Below, piece by piece: positions 32,125 through 41,411 of a DNA stretch of 64,000 bases (its first letter is position 1; the number at the start of each line of letters is the position of its first letter). Position numbers and translations under genes: made by a program. Source of the DNA: Rhizobium leguminosarum bv. viciae USDA 2370 (GTDB taxonomy: Bacteria; Pseudomonadota; Alphaproteobacteria; Rhizobiales; Rhizobiaceae); contig NZ_MRDL01000039.1 of NCBI RefSeq assembly GCF_002008365.1, positions 91,780 to 155,779 of the forward strand. Reading direction: 5' to 3'. Under the pieces are notes generated by a model that was not told where the DNA came from, did not search any database, and was given only the letters and a program-made list of their open reading frames with translations.

Positions 32125-34782
32125 TCACTCCGCGGCTGCGGCAAGACAGCGATCGATGATCCTGCCGATTTCGCTGCGGCAGGAGCCGCAATTGGTTCCA
32201 GCGCTCGTTTCCTTGCCGACCGCCTCGACGCCGTGACATCCGCCGCGCACGGCAGCAGCGATCTGGTTGACCCCGACACTGAAGCAGGAGCAGACGGTTG
32301 CGCCCGGATCCGGCCTGCCGGCGCCGGGACGGCCTGCAACGAGCGCAAAGCGTTTCCTGAGGTCGCCATGCGAGGCTGAAAGCTGCGAGATCGCCCAATT
32401 GCGTGCGACGGCGACGGGCTCGCGGGCGAGAAACAGCGCGGCAAGCAAGACCTCGCCATCGAAGAAGGCGAGCCTCAGGTCGCCGGATTGCCGGTCGGCA
32501 TAACCAAGCGGTTCGATCTCTGCCGGAATGGCGAAAACCGCGCGGCACCAGGCCGTCCAGTCTTCGACGTTTTCGCTGAAAGCAAGCTCCAGCCGCCAGC
32601 CGCCGGCGGCTTTTGCCAGTGCCCAATAGGCGGCGTCAGGCGTGGCGGGTTTTGTGGCGGAGACGGCGAAACCGTAATGGGTGGCGCGAAACGGCCGGAC
32701 GGCGACGGCAACGTTCTTCGATGCCGGCTGACCGGAAACAGGATCGGTGATCGGTGCGACCACAGCGTCGATCCGCGCTCTTGCGGCGAACTGGTCGTTC
32801 CAGTGCATCGGCGCAAAGATGCCGCCGCGTGCCTGGCGATCGGTGACCAGCGCCCTGACGATTGCCTTGCCGTGTGGGCTGTCGATTTCGACGAGGCCCG
32901 CGCTTGATATACCGGTCTCGATCGCGTCGCGCGGATGGATTTCCGCAAAAGGTTCGGCGATATGGGCAGAAAGCCGCGCGCTTTTTCCGGTTCGCGTCAT
33001 CGTGTGCCACTGGTCGCGGATGCGCCCGGTATTCAGCGTGAAGGGGTACTCGGCATTGGTGCGATCGGTTGCGGGCGGTTTGACCGCGACGAAGCGCGCC
33101 TTGCCATCGGGATGGAAGAAACCGCCCTCGGCAAAGAAGCGGGTGACGCTGGGTGCGGTCCCTGCGGCGTGCGGCCACTGAAAGGGCGACAGCTCCTCAT
33201 AGGCGCCGCCGCTCATGCCGGCGCGCGCGCCGATGTCGAAATCGCGGCTGCCGTTATTTTCGAAGGCCGAAAGCGCGGCATGCTCCGCAAAGATTGCGTC
33301 CGGCGCATCAAAATCGAAGGCGCCAGCAAATCCCATGCGGCGTCCGACCTCTGCAAGCTGCCACCAGTCCGCCCTCGCATCGCCGGGAATGTCGAGAAAC
33401 GGCCGTTGCCTTGAAATGCGCCGTTCGGAATTGGTGACGGTGCCATCCTTCTCGCCCCAGCCGAGCGAGGGCAGAAGCACATCTGCGTGCCGGGTCGTGT
33501 CCGTCTCTTTGAGGATGTCCGACACGACGACGAAGGGACAGGCGGCGATCGCGCTTTCGACGCTGTCGGCATCCGGCATCGAGACGACGGGATTGGTCGC
33601 CATGATCCAGAGCGCCTTGATGCGCCCGTCGGCCACGGCGCGGAACATGTCGACTGCCTTCAGGCCGGGCTTTGCGGCGATGACGGGCGAGTTCCAGAAG
33701 CGCTGCACGCGATCCCGATCGTCGGCATTCTCGATCGCCATATGGGCGGCAAGCATATTGGCGAGACCGCCGACCTCGCGCCCGCCCATGGCGTTGGGCT
33801 GGCCGGTCAGCGAGAACGGTCCCATGCCGGGACGGCCAATGCGACCGGTCGCCAGGTGGCAGTTGAGGATTGCATTGACCTTGTCGGTGCCGGAGGAGGA
33901 TTGGTTGACACCCTGGCTGTAGCAGGTCACGACCTTCGGCGTCGTCTCGAACAGGCGGAAGAACTCCCTGATCTGCATGGCCGGCAGGCCGGTCCGCTCC
34001 AGGAGATCGTTGATATCAAGCGCTGCCGCCGCCGCAAAAGCTTCGGCGAAACCTTCGGTATGGGCGGCGATATAATTCTGGTCGATTGCCGGACTGGTCG
34101 CGAGATGGGCAAGCAGTCCCATGAACAGCGCGACGTCGCCGTCCGGACGGATGGCGAGATGCAGGTCGGCAATATCGCAGGTCATCGTCCGGCGCGGATC
34201 GATGACGACGATCCGCATGTTTGGCCGCGCCGTCTTTGCGGCGGCAAGCCGCTGGTAGATGACGGGATGACACCAGGCAAGATTGGAGCCGGTCAGGATC
34301 ACCAGATCCGCAAGCTCGATATCCTCATAGGTCCCAGGCACCGTATCGGCGCCGAAGGCGCGGCGATGCCCCGCCACGGAAGAGGACATGCAGAGCCTTG
34401 AATTGGTGTCGATATTGCCGGAACCGATGAAGCCCTTCATCAGCTTGTTGGCAACGTAGTAATCCTCGGTCAGCAACTAGCCCGAGACGTAGAAGGCAAC
34501 CGCGTCAGGCCCGTGTTCGGCGATCGTTTCAGAAAAACGCCGGGCGACCAGATCAAGCGCCTCGTCCCAGTCGCTCCGTTCGCCTGCGATCTCGGGGTAG
34601 AGAAGCCGGCCATCGAGGTCGATGGTTTCGGCAAGGGCAGAACCCTTCGAGCAGAGCCGGCCGAAATTCGCCGGATGCTCGGGATCTCCTTTGACGCTGA
34701 CTGCGCCTGCCTCGTCGATCGTGGCGAGAACGCCGCAGCCGACGCCGCAATAGGGACAGGTGGTTTTGACCTCAGCCGCCAT
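32125..34782 (-). pseudogene. nasA: assimilatory nitrate reductase, interrupted by an amber codon
   Basis: Together the two frames encode about 885 residues of a molybdenum enzyme reducing nitrate to nitrite. The N-terminal 4Fe-4S motif CPYCGVGCGV is at residues 9-18. The molybdopterin oxidoreductase core follows (NKLMKGFIGSGNIDTNSRLC, GWGEKDGTVTNSERRIS), then a molydopterin dinucleotide-binding domain and a C-terminal BFD-like 2Fe-2S segment (VCSCFSVGV ... GTNCGSCRSEIGRI). Codon 102 is TAG (34479-34477) between FYVSG and LLTEDYYVANK, where homologues have Gln. The rest is intact in frame, so this is a single point change (CAG to TAG) or a sequencing error. It directly follows nirD with no gap. 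Confidence 0.9.
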
Positions 34783-35112
34783 CTATTCCGCCGCCATCAT
34801 CAGGCTTTCCAAGGCGATGAATAGCCGGCCGTCTTCGTTCAGCACCGGTATCGTCCGGACCTCGCCTTCGTCGGCGCCGAGCGCCCTGCCTGTTTCCAGC
34901 GAGATCACCCAGTTGTGCAGCGGGCAGGTGACTGACTTGGCGTGGACGATGCCCTGGGAGAGCGGGCCGCCCTTGTGCGGGCAGTGATCCTCGATGGCGA
35001 AGACCTCGTTTTCGGCCGTGCGGAAGACGGCAATCTTGCCCTGCGGCGTCTTCACGCAGCGCGCACCGCGTAGCGGGATATCGGAGATGTCACCGATTGC
35101 GATCCAGTTCAT
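34783..35112 (-). CDS. nirD: nitrite reductase small subunit
   Basis: A 109-residue Rieske-like protein: WIAIGDISDIPLRGARCVKT, then DHCPHKGGPLSQGIV and CPLHNWVISLETG, the two CxH/CxxH cluster-binding pairs. All ligands are present in this copy (C-P-H and C-P-L-H), unlike NirD types that have lost them. It partners NirB in the NADH-dependent reduction of nitrite to ammonium. The start at 35112 is preferred because AAGGAG ends six bases upstream. Its stop is adjacent to the nasA start. Confidence 0.93.
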   Translation of the reverse strand: MNWIAIGDISDIPLRGARCVKTPQGKIAVFRTAENEVFAIEDHCPHKGGPLSQGIVHAKSVTCPLHNWVISLETGRALGADEGEVRTIPVLNEDGRLFIALESLMMAAE

Positions 35113-35122
35113 ATCCATCTCC

Positions 35123-37573
35123 TTACTCTGCAGCCTGCGGATAGCCGATCGTCGCCATCGGCTTGAACTCGTGCTTGTCCTTGCCGGAGACACGCTCCGA
35201 CCAGGGATCGACCTGGGCAAATTTTTGGCTGAAGACGAAGCGTTCGTAATAGGCTTTGCGCTTTTCGGCATCGCCCATGATCTGGCGGCGGATTTCCTCC
35301 AGGCCGACGCGCTTGGCCCACTTGTAGATCCGCTCGAGATAGCGGGCCTGCTCGCGGTACATCTGCGTCAGTGCCACGATATGCTCCAGCGCCTCGTCCT
35401 CGGTCCGGACAAGCCCAAGGACCTCCGTGCCCTTGATGTCGAGCCCGGCTGCACCAGCGAAATGGATCTCGAAACCGGAATCCACGCAGATCACGCCGAT
35501 GTCCTTGCAGGTTGCTTCCGCGCAGTTGCGCGGGCAGCCGGACACGGCCATCTTCAGTTTGGCCGGCGTCCAGGAGCCCCACATGAACCTCTCGATGCGG
35601 ATGCCGAGACCGGTGGAATCCTGCGTGCCGAAGCGACACCAATCAGAGCCGACGCAGGTCTTCACCGTGCGCAGACCCTTGGCATAGGCTTGGCCGGAGA
35701 CGAAGCCGGCCTTGCCGAGATCGGCCCAGACGGCGGGCAGGTCTTCCTTCTCGATGCCGAGCAGATCGATGCGCTGGCCGCCGGTGACCTTCACCATCGG
35801 AATCTCGAATTTGTCGACGACATCGGCGATGGCGCGCAGCTCGTTCGCATTGGTGACGCCGCCCCACATCCGCGGAACGACGGAGTAGGTGCCGTCCTTC
35901 TGGATGTTGGCGTGCACGCGCTCATTGATGAAACGCGACTGGTAGTCGTCGGCATATTCGTCGGGCCAATCGCAGACCAGGTAGTAGTTGAGCGCCGGCC
36001 GACATTTGGCGCAGCCGCAGGAAGTCTTCCATTCGAGCTCCTGCATGACGGCAGGGATGCTCTTCAGACCCTTCGCCTTGATCAAGCGGCGGACATCGTC
36101 ATGGCCGAGTTCGGTGCAGGTGCACATCGGCTGGACCGCAGCCGGGTTGTAGCTGTCGCCGAGCGTCAGTGCCATGAGTTGTTCGACGAGGCCGGTGCAG
36201 GAGCCGCACGAGGCGGATGCCTTGGTATGGGCGCGCACGTCGTCGAGCGACGTCAGCCCTTTGCCCGAAATCGTCGAGGTGATTTTGCCCTTGCATACGC
36301 CGTTGCAGCCACAGATCTCCGCGTCATCCGGCAAGGCTGCAACGGCCGCCATAGGGTCCAGCGGCGACCCTCCCTGATAGGCCTGTCCGAAGATCAGCGT
36401 CTCGCGCATCTCCGAAATATCGGTTGCCTTCTTCTTCAGGTCATTGAACCAGGCACCATCAGCGGTCTCACCGTAAAGCACGGTGCCGATGATCTTGTTG
36501 TCCTTCAGCACCAGGCGCTTGTAGACGCCGGCGCTGGCATCGCGCAGCACGATCTCCTCGCGGTCGTCGCCGTCGGCGAAGTCGCCGAGTGAATAAAGCT
36601 CGATGCCGGTGACCTTGAGCTTGGTCGGCGTATCCGCGTGAACAAAGGCGGGCGAGCGATCGCCGGAGAGATGCGCGGCGGCGATGCGGGCCATTTCATA
36701 GAGTGGCGCAACAAGGCCATAGACCATGCCGCCGACCTCGGCACATTCGCCGAGCGCGAGAATGTCGCCATCCGAGGTCTGCATGCCGGCATCGACGACG
36801 ATGCCGCGATTGACTGCAATGCCGGCGTCCTTCGCCAGGCCGACACTCGGGCGAATGCCGACGGCCATGACGACCAGCGTTGCCGGGATGATGCGGCCGT
36901 CGTCAAGCTCGATGCCCTCGACCTTGCCGTTGCCGACGATCGCCTTGGTATTGGCCTTGCAGATGACCTTGATGCCGCGTTCCTCGACCGCCTTCTGCAG
37001 CAGGTAGCCGGCGGCGGGGTCGAGCTGGCGTTCCATCAGCGTCGGCATGACGTGCAATACGGTGACGTCCATGCCGCGCTGGGCAAGGCCGGCTGCCGCT
37101 TCAAGGCCAAGCAGACCGCCGCCGATGACGACAGCCTTTTCGCGCGATTGAGCGGCAAGCAGCATCGCCTGCACGTCATCGAGATCGCGATAGGTGATGA
37201 CGCCGGGCAGATCCTTGCCGGGAACGGGAATGATGAAAGGCACGGAACCGGTTGCGATCACCAGCTTGTCGTAGCTTTCGGTGACGCCGTGGTCGGAGGT
37301 GACGGTCTTGGCGGCGCGATCGATGTTGACGATCTTGTGGCCCTTGTAGAGCATGATGCCATGCTTGATATACCAGCCGTCGCCGTGAATGATGATCTGT
37401 TCGTAGTCCTTTTCTCCTGAGAGAACCGGCGACAGCATGATGCGGTCGTAATTAACGCGCGGCTCGGCATTGAAGATCGTAACTTCATAGCGACCCGGCG
37501 CCTGCTCGAAGAGGTGCTCCAGCATGCGCCCGGGCGCCATGCCATTGCCGATGATGACAAGTTTTTCGGTCAT
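35123..37573 (-). CDS. nirB: nitrite reductase large subunit
   Basis: An 816-residue assimilatory NADH-nitrite reductase. The order is: FAD/NAD(H) oxidoreductase domain (about 1-310; LVIIGNGMAPGRMLEHLFE), a BFD-like 2Fe-2S domain (about 415-470; CGCNGVCKGKITSTI), a second Cys-rich segment (CTCTELGHDDV, CGCAKCRPALNYY), ferredoxin-like half domain, and the siroheme/4Fe-4S domain with TCVGSDWCRFGTQDS and SGCPRNCAEA supplying the four Cys ligands. It reduces nitrite to ammonium by six electrons. It lies 17 bases after narK. Confidence 0.95.
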   Translation of the reverse strand: MTEKLVIIGNGMAPGRMLEHLFEQAPGRYEVTIFNAEPRVNYDRIMLSPVLSGEKDYEQIIIHGDGWYIKHGIMLYKGHKIVNIDRAAKTVTSDHGVTESYDKLVIATGSVPFIIPVPGKDLPGVITYRDLDDVQAMLLAAQSREKAVVIGGGLLGLEAAAGLAQRGMDVTVLHVMPTLMERQLDPAAGYLLQKAVEERGIKVICKANTKAIVGNGKVEGIELDDGRIIPATLVVMAVGIRPSVGLAKDAGIAVNRGIVVDAGMQTSDGDILALGECAEVGGMVYGLVAPLYEMARIAAAHLSGDRSPAFVHADTPTKLKVTGIELYSLGDFADGDDREEIVLRDASAGVYKRLVLKDNKIIGTVLYGETADGAWFNDLKKKATDISEMRETLIFGQAYQGGSPLDPMAAVAALPDDAEICGCNGVCKGKITSTISGKGLTSLDDVRAHTKASASCGSCTGLVEQLMALTLGDSYNPAAVQPMCTCTELGHDDVRRLIKAKGLKSIPAVMQELEWKTSCGCAKCRPALNYYLVCDWPDEYADDYQSRFINERVHANIQKDGTYSVVPRMWGGVTNANELRAIADVVDKFEIPMVKVTGGQRIDLLGIEKEDLPAVWADLGKAGFVSGQAYAKGLRTVKTCVGSDWCRFGTQDSTGLGIRIERFMWGSWTPAKLKMAVSGCPRNCAEATCKDIGVICVDSGFEIHFAGAAGLDIKGTEVLGLVRTEDEALEHIVALTQMYREQARYLERIYKWAKRVGLEEIRRQIMGDAEKRKAYYERFVFSQKFAQVDPWSERVSGKDKHEFKPMATIGYPQAAE

Positions 37574-37589
37574 ATTTCCAGGTCCTTGA

Positions 37590-38858
37590 TCAGGTTGCAG
37601 CCAGGGGCGCCGAGTGCCCTTGGCGCGACAGTTGCTTGACGGACAGGTGCATCCAGATGAGAGAGATCACGACGATCGCGAAGAGCAGCAGGAAACAGCT
37701 GGACCAGAGACCGGTTATGTCCTTGAGGAGGCCAAAGGCGATCGGAAGGATGAAGCCGCCAAGGCCGCCCATCATCCCGACGATGCCGCCGACTGCGCCT
37801 ACGTTTTCTGGGTAGTAGGCCGGAATGTGCTTGTAGACGGCAGCTTTGCCGAGGCTCATGAAGAACCCGAGCACGAAGATGACGACGATGAAGATGACGG
37901 GGGTGATACCGAAGGCCGGACCTGTCCCGGCCCCAGAAGCAGCCGGCAGCGAAAGGATGAGGGTGGCCACGGCCGATACGGCAAGCATCGTATACATCAC
38001 GCTGCGCGCGCCCTTCTTGTCCGACAGCACGCCACCGAAGGCGCGGAAGATGCTGCCCGGGATGGAGTAGGCGGCCGCGATCATGCCGGCGGTTTCCAGG
38101 TGGAAGCCGTAGACGCCGACCAGATAGCGCGGCAGCCACAGCGACAGGGCGACGAAACCGCCGAAGGCGAAGAAATAGTAAAGCGAGAAGCGCCAGACCT
38201 GAACGTTCTGCAGCGGCGCGAATTCCTCGGCAAAACTCTTGGTGGCGACGCGGCGTTCGCGGCGGAGACGGTAGGCCGGATCATCGGTCGTGGTGAACCA
38301 GAAGACGATTGCCATCAGTGCCAGACAGACGGCCCAGATCTCGGCAACCGCCTGCCAGCCCCATGCGAGCAACACGAAAGGCGCCGCGAATTTGGTCACA
38401 GCCGCGCCGACATTGCCGGCACCGAAGATGCCGAGCGCGGTTCCCTGCTTCTCAGCCGGGAAGAAAGGCGAGACATAGGCGACACCGACCGCGAAGGAGC
38501 CGCCGGCGAGGCCGACGCCAAGGCCGGCGATCAACATCTGCGTATAAGTCTGGGCGTAGGAGAGCAGGAAAGTCGCCAATGCGGCGGCCAGCATGGTGAG
38601 CGTGTAAACGAGACGGCCACCGTAGCGCCCCGTCCAGATGCCAAGGACGATGCGCACGAGCGAGCCGGTCAGCACGGGGGTGCCGACCAGCAATCCGAAC
38701 TCGGCCTCGTTCAGCCCGAGATCCTGCTTGATGCGAATGCCGATGATCGCGAAGATCGTCCACACGGCAAAACAGAGGGTGAAGGCTACAGTGGAGATCC
38801 ACAATGCTTTGGCTGGTTCGCCGGCCGACATGGGATGTGCTTTCTCGATGACAGACAT
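37590..38858 (-). CDS. narK: nitrate/nitrite transporter (NarK/NasA-type MFS)
   Basis: A 422-residue major facilitator of the nitrate/nitrite porter family with 12 membrane segments. The family signature G(F)xxGxGxGxF-like stretches appear as AGLGVGLAGGSFAVGVAYVS and GNVGAAVTKFAAP. The start at 38858 is preceded by CGGAGAAGTT; an earlier in-frame start overlaps this site. As first gene of narK-nirB-nirD-nasA it brings nitrate into the cell for assimilation. A 290-base leader with an attenuator precedes it. Confidence 0.93.
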   Translation of the reverse strand: MSVIEKAHPMSAGEPAKALWISTVAFTLCFAVWTIFAIIGIRIKQDLGLNEAEFGLLVGTPVLTGSLVRIVLGIWTGRYGGRLVYTLTMLAAALATFLLSYAQTYTQMLIAGLGVGLAGGSFAVGVAYVSPFFPAEKQGTALGIFGAGNVGAAVTKFAAPFVLLAWGWQAVAEIWAVCLALMAIVFWFTTTDDPAYRLRRERRVATKSFAEEFAPLQNVQVWRFSLYYFFAFGGFVALSLWLPRYLVGVYGFHLETAGMIAAAYSIPGSIFRAFGGVLSDKKGARSVMYTMLAVSAVATLILSLPAASGAGTGPAFGITPVIFIVVIFVLGFFMSLGKAAVYKHIPAYYPENVGAVGGIVGMMGGLGGFILPIAFGLLKDITGLWSSCFLLLFAIVVISLIWMHLSVKQLSRQGHSAPLAAT

Positions 38859-38906
38859 AACTTCTCCGGGGCCCGACAAGGTCGTGCCGATCCATCGCTG
38901 AGGGTT

Positions 38907-38970
38907 AAAACAAAAAGCCGCTGGTCAGGACGCGCATACACGAGGTGCGCGAAATATCCTGATCAGCGGC
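38907..38970 (-). terminator. leader attenuator terminator upstream of narK
   Basis: On the minus strand a long hairpin with outer stem GCCGCTGATCAGGA (38970-38957) / TCCTGACCAGCGGC (38930-38917), one wobble pair, and an inner CGCGCA/TGCGCG stem, followed by TTTTTGTTTT. It ends about 50 bases before the narK start and would stop transcription in the leader unless overridden. Confidence 0.75.
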
Positions 38971-38979
38971 TTTGCTGGT

Positions 38980-39021
38980 GGCGCCCGCCGTTGGACGCCG
39001 AATTCTTGGGCCTTCTAGCCC
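38980..39021 (-). promoter_or_regulatory. tandem hairpins in the nas leader, candidate NasT (ANTAR) binding site
   Basis: On the minus strand, hairpin A is GGGC-UAGAAG-GCCC (39021-39008). After an 8-base linker comes hairpin B, GGCGUCC-AACGGC-GGGCGCC (38999-38980): seven pairs closing a six-base loop with A at position 1 and G at position 4, the pattern required by ANTAR proteins. Hairpin A has a six-base loop but not that pattern. The terminator follows 9 bases later. Confidence 0.6.
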
Positions 39022-39163
39022 TGTTGCCTGGAAGCAATCCGTGCCGGCTTGCTCAAGCTTAGATTACATCTTCGATCTGAAGGGGTAACCTCTGTGTCTC
39101 CTATGAGCGCCTATCGCGCGCTCATTCTGCGCTGATCGCCATTGACCGGTGCAATAATGACAA

Positions 39164-39179
39164 TGCAAACCGCGTGCCA
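39164..39179 (-). promoter_or_regulatory. sigma-54 promoter of the narK-nirBD-nasA operon
   Basis: On the minus strand TGGCAC-GCGGT-TTGCA (39179-39164), an exact match to the -24/-12 consensus TGGCAC-N5-TTGCA. Transcription would begin near 39152, giving a leader of about 290 bases. Confidence 0.8.
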
Positions 39180-39267
39180 GTTTGTTGTCACTTGTACAAG
39201 CCCTTGAATGTAAATCATATTATTCAAAAATCTGACGGATGCATGTTTTTCAGGCCGCCATCAGTCG

Positions 39268-39325
39268 TGCAAATCTTTTGTGCGCTTGTTGTGAGGCAGG
39301 CAGATCCTTGCTGGCGTTTTGTGCA
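39268..39325. promoter_or_regulatory. two NtrC-like enhancer sites
   Basis: 17-base imperfect dyads resembling TGCACYA-N3-TRGTGCA lie at 39268-39284 (TGCAAAT-CTT-TTGTGCG) and 39309-39325 (TGCTGGC-GTT-TTGTGCA), about 41 bases apart and 115-175 bases upstream of the predicted transcription start, a usual enhancer distance for NtrC. Confidence 0.4.
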
Positions 39326-39337
39326 GGCCGGCGTCAA

Positions 39338-40612
39338 TCAGGCCTCGTCGTCGGACATGAAGGGCAGGGCGCTTTTAACGGCAAAGCCTGCGACATAATC
39401 AGGCAACCTAGCCGGGTCGAAGACGTGGCCGTCCATGAAGCGGTCGCCCTCGTCGCCGCCTTCGATGCGGATATCGGCATCGTCGGGTGCGTTGCCGTCG
39501 CCGAGAGCCGTCCGGTAGAGATCCGGGCGGTAGGCGGATGCTGCGGCCCTTGCCATGTTAAGGCTGACCTCGGCCTGTCCCCAGCGGATCATCTGGCTGT
39601 AAATCCACAGCGCATGGCTTGGCCGGGGATAATTGGCGAAGCCGGAATGGAACATGAAATAATCGGTGATGATGCGGCGGTTACCTTTTGCGTCGAGGCT
39701 GAATTCGCCGGCGAGCACACGGCGAATAATCTCGACGGGGGCAGCGATATAGCGCGGGTCGGCTAGAGCTGCCGCCAGCGCGTCGTGATTTTCCGGCCGG
39801 TCGCACCAGCGGGCTGCCGCGTCGAGGGCCACGATCAGCCGGGAAACGGTTTCCGGATGGCTTTCCGCCCAGTCCGGCCGCATGCCGATTACCTTTTCCG
39901 GTGCCGACGGCCAGATATCCTGTTTGGCGGCGACGATGCGGCCGACGCCGCGCTCTGAAGCGACCATGTTCCACGGCGCGCCGACGCAGAAACCGTCAAT
40001 CGCACCGGCTGCCAGCGCATCCGAAGTCATGGGCGGTGGCACCACGACAAGCCTGACGTCCTTGTCGGGATCGATGCCGCCGGCCGCCAGCCAGTAGCGG
40101 AATTCGTAATTGTGCGAGGAGAAGGGATAGGTGACCCCGAAAGTCGGCAGCGGCTCGCCGCGGGCCTTCATTGCCGCCAATATTTTTGCCAGGGCGCGGG
40201 CATTGTCGAGCGCGCTTGCCGTTTCCGGCAATCCCGCGTCATTCCGCATCCTGTCGAAGAACCGCGTCGACAGCGTGATCGCGTTGCCGCCGCGCCCCAG
40301 CGAAAATGGCGTGATCGTCGGTGAGGGATTGGAGCCGAGGCCGAGCATGGAGGCGACGGGCATCGGCGACAGCATGTGGGCAATGTCGAACTGGCGGAAT
40401 GCCAGGCGGTCACGCACATTCGCCCAGGAGACGTCCTTGACGAGATCGAGCGTCAGGCCTTCCTTCCGCGCGAAGCCGAATTCTGCGGCGGCAATCAGCA
40501 CCGATGCATCGACGAGCGGAATGAAACCGGCCCGCAGCACTTTCGGTCCTTCGTTGTTCACCCGCACGGGCGAGGGCAGCTCGCCGCCGGAGTTGGAGGT
40601 CGTTGTCATCAT
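39338..40612 (-). CDS. nasS: nitrate/nitrite sensor NasS (NrtA-like, no signal peptide)
   Basis: A 424-residue protein resembling the periplasmic nitrate-binding proteins NrtA/NasF, but the N terminus is polar with no signal peptide and no lipobox, so it stays in the cytoplasm. Ligand-domain features: VLRAGFIPLVDASVLIAAAEFGFARKEGLTLDL, FDIAHMLSPMP and DGFCVGAPWN. In known NasST systems NasS binds nitrate or nitrite and, when unliganded, holds NasT inactive. The start ATG 40612 follows CGGAGTGGAT; a GTG at 40618 is also possible. nasT precedes it by 40 bases. Confidence 0.92.
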   Translation of the reverse strand: MMTTTSNSGGELPSPVRVNNEGPKVLRAGFIPLVDASVLIAAAEFGFARKEGLTLDLVKDVSWANVRDRLAFRQFDIAHMLSPMPVASMLGLGSNPSPTITPFSLGRGGNAITLSTRFFDRMRNDAGLPETASALDNARALAKILAAMKARGEPLPTFGVTYPFSSHNYEFRYWLAAGGIDPDKDVRLVVVPPPMTSDALAAGAIDGFCVGAPWNMVASERGVGRIVAAKQDIWPSAPEKVIGMRPDWAESHPETVSRLIVALDAAARWCDRPENHDALAAALADPRYIAAPVEIIRRVLAGEFSLDAKGNRRIITDYFMFHSGFANYPRPSHALWIYSQMIRWGQAEVSLNMARAAASAYRPDLYRTALGDGNAPDDADIRIEGGDEGDRFMDGHVFDPARLPDYVAGFAVKSALPFMSDDEA

Positions 40613-40652
40613 ATCCACTCCGGTTTCCTCCGGAAATTCATCAGGTCGGCCA

Positions 40653-41240
40653 TTACATCAACAGCCCAGCGGCAGTGACGACGCTCTGGGCGATTTCCGA
40701 CATCTTCTTCTTTTCGTTCATCGCTGTCTGGCGCAGCAGGGCGAAAGCCTCTTCCTCCGACAGGCCGCGCATCTTCATCAATATGCCCTTGGCGCGCTCG
40801 ACCAGCTTGCGTTCCTCCAGCGCGGAGCGGGCATCGGCAAGCTCTCGCCGTAGCCGGTTGAAGGCATTGAAGCGGCTGACGGCCATGTCGAGGATCGGTT
40901 TGACGCGTTCCTTCTTCAATCCGTCGACGATATAGGCCGAGACGCCCGCATCGACGGCAGCCTCGATCGAGGCCGTGTCGGAGCGATCGACGAACATGGC
41001 GATCGGGCGGCTGACCGTGCGCGTCAGCTGGAACAGATGCTCCATCATGTCGCGGTTGGGATTCTCGATATCGATGATGATCACGTCGGGCATCAGCGTT
41101 TCGATGATTCGCGCGATGCCGTTGACCTCGTGGACCACGGTGACGCGCACATGCCCTGCCTCGCGCAGTCCTTCTTCGATGATGGAGGCGCGTATGGCAT
41201 TTTCGTCGATCACCAGAATTGTCAGATCGAGATGAGTCAT
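40653..41240 (-). CDS. nasT: ANTAR-type antiterminator NasT
   Basis: A 195-residue protein with an N-terminal receiver-like domain (about 5-120; TILVIDENAIRASIIEEGLR, DVIIIDIENPNRD) and a C-terminal ANTAR RNA-binding domain (about 125-190; LRRELADARSALEERKLVERAKGILMKMRGLSEEEAFALLRQ). NasT binds a leader hairpin and prevents formation of a terminator, allowing nitrate assimilation genes to be read. The receiver phosphoacceptor region is atypical, in line with control by NasS rather than by a kinase. Confidence 0.95.
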   Translation of the reverse strand: MTHLDLTILVIDENAIRASIIEEGLREAGHVRVTVVHEVNGIARIIETLMPDVIIIDIENPNRDMMEHLFQLTRTVSRPIAMFVDRSDTASIEAAVDAGVSAYIVDGLKKERVKPILDMAVSRFNAFNRLRRELADARSALEERKLVERAKGILMKMRGLSEEEAFALLRQTAMNEKKKMSEIAQSVVTAAGLLM

Positions 41241-41411
41241 TGTCTATTCATGACGCACTGCAGCAATTTTGGCAAGGCGTTCGCCTGAAAAGTGTGCACA
41301 AATAGGTGTGCGCAAAAAATAATCAAACTGCCGCACTTTCGGGCGAAATCAATGCGCCACGTAGCTTAGCTGGCGAAATTCGGCGAAGAATTGCTGCCGG
41401 GCAAGGTCTCT

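Noticed and set aside
34477..34479. Recoding of the nasA TAG (pyrrolysine-like or programmed readthrough)
   Set aside because: Homologues carry Gln at this place and no recoding signal or pyrrolysine machinery is visible; a point mutation or sequence error is simpler.
34994..36592. A 532-codon plus-strand frame opposite nirB and nirD
   Set aside because: It shadows genes with intact cluster-binding motifs; no recognisable domain or start signal.
37614..39062. A 482-codon plus-strand frame opposite narK
   Set aside because: Highly charged low-complexity translation without domains; opposite strand of a clear nitrate transporter and through its regulatory leader.
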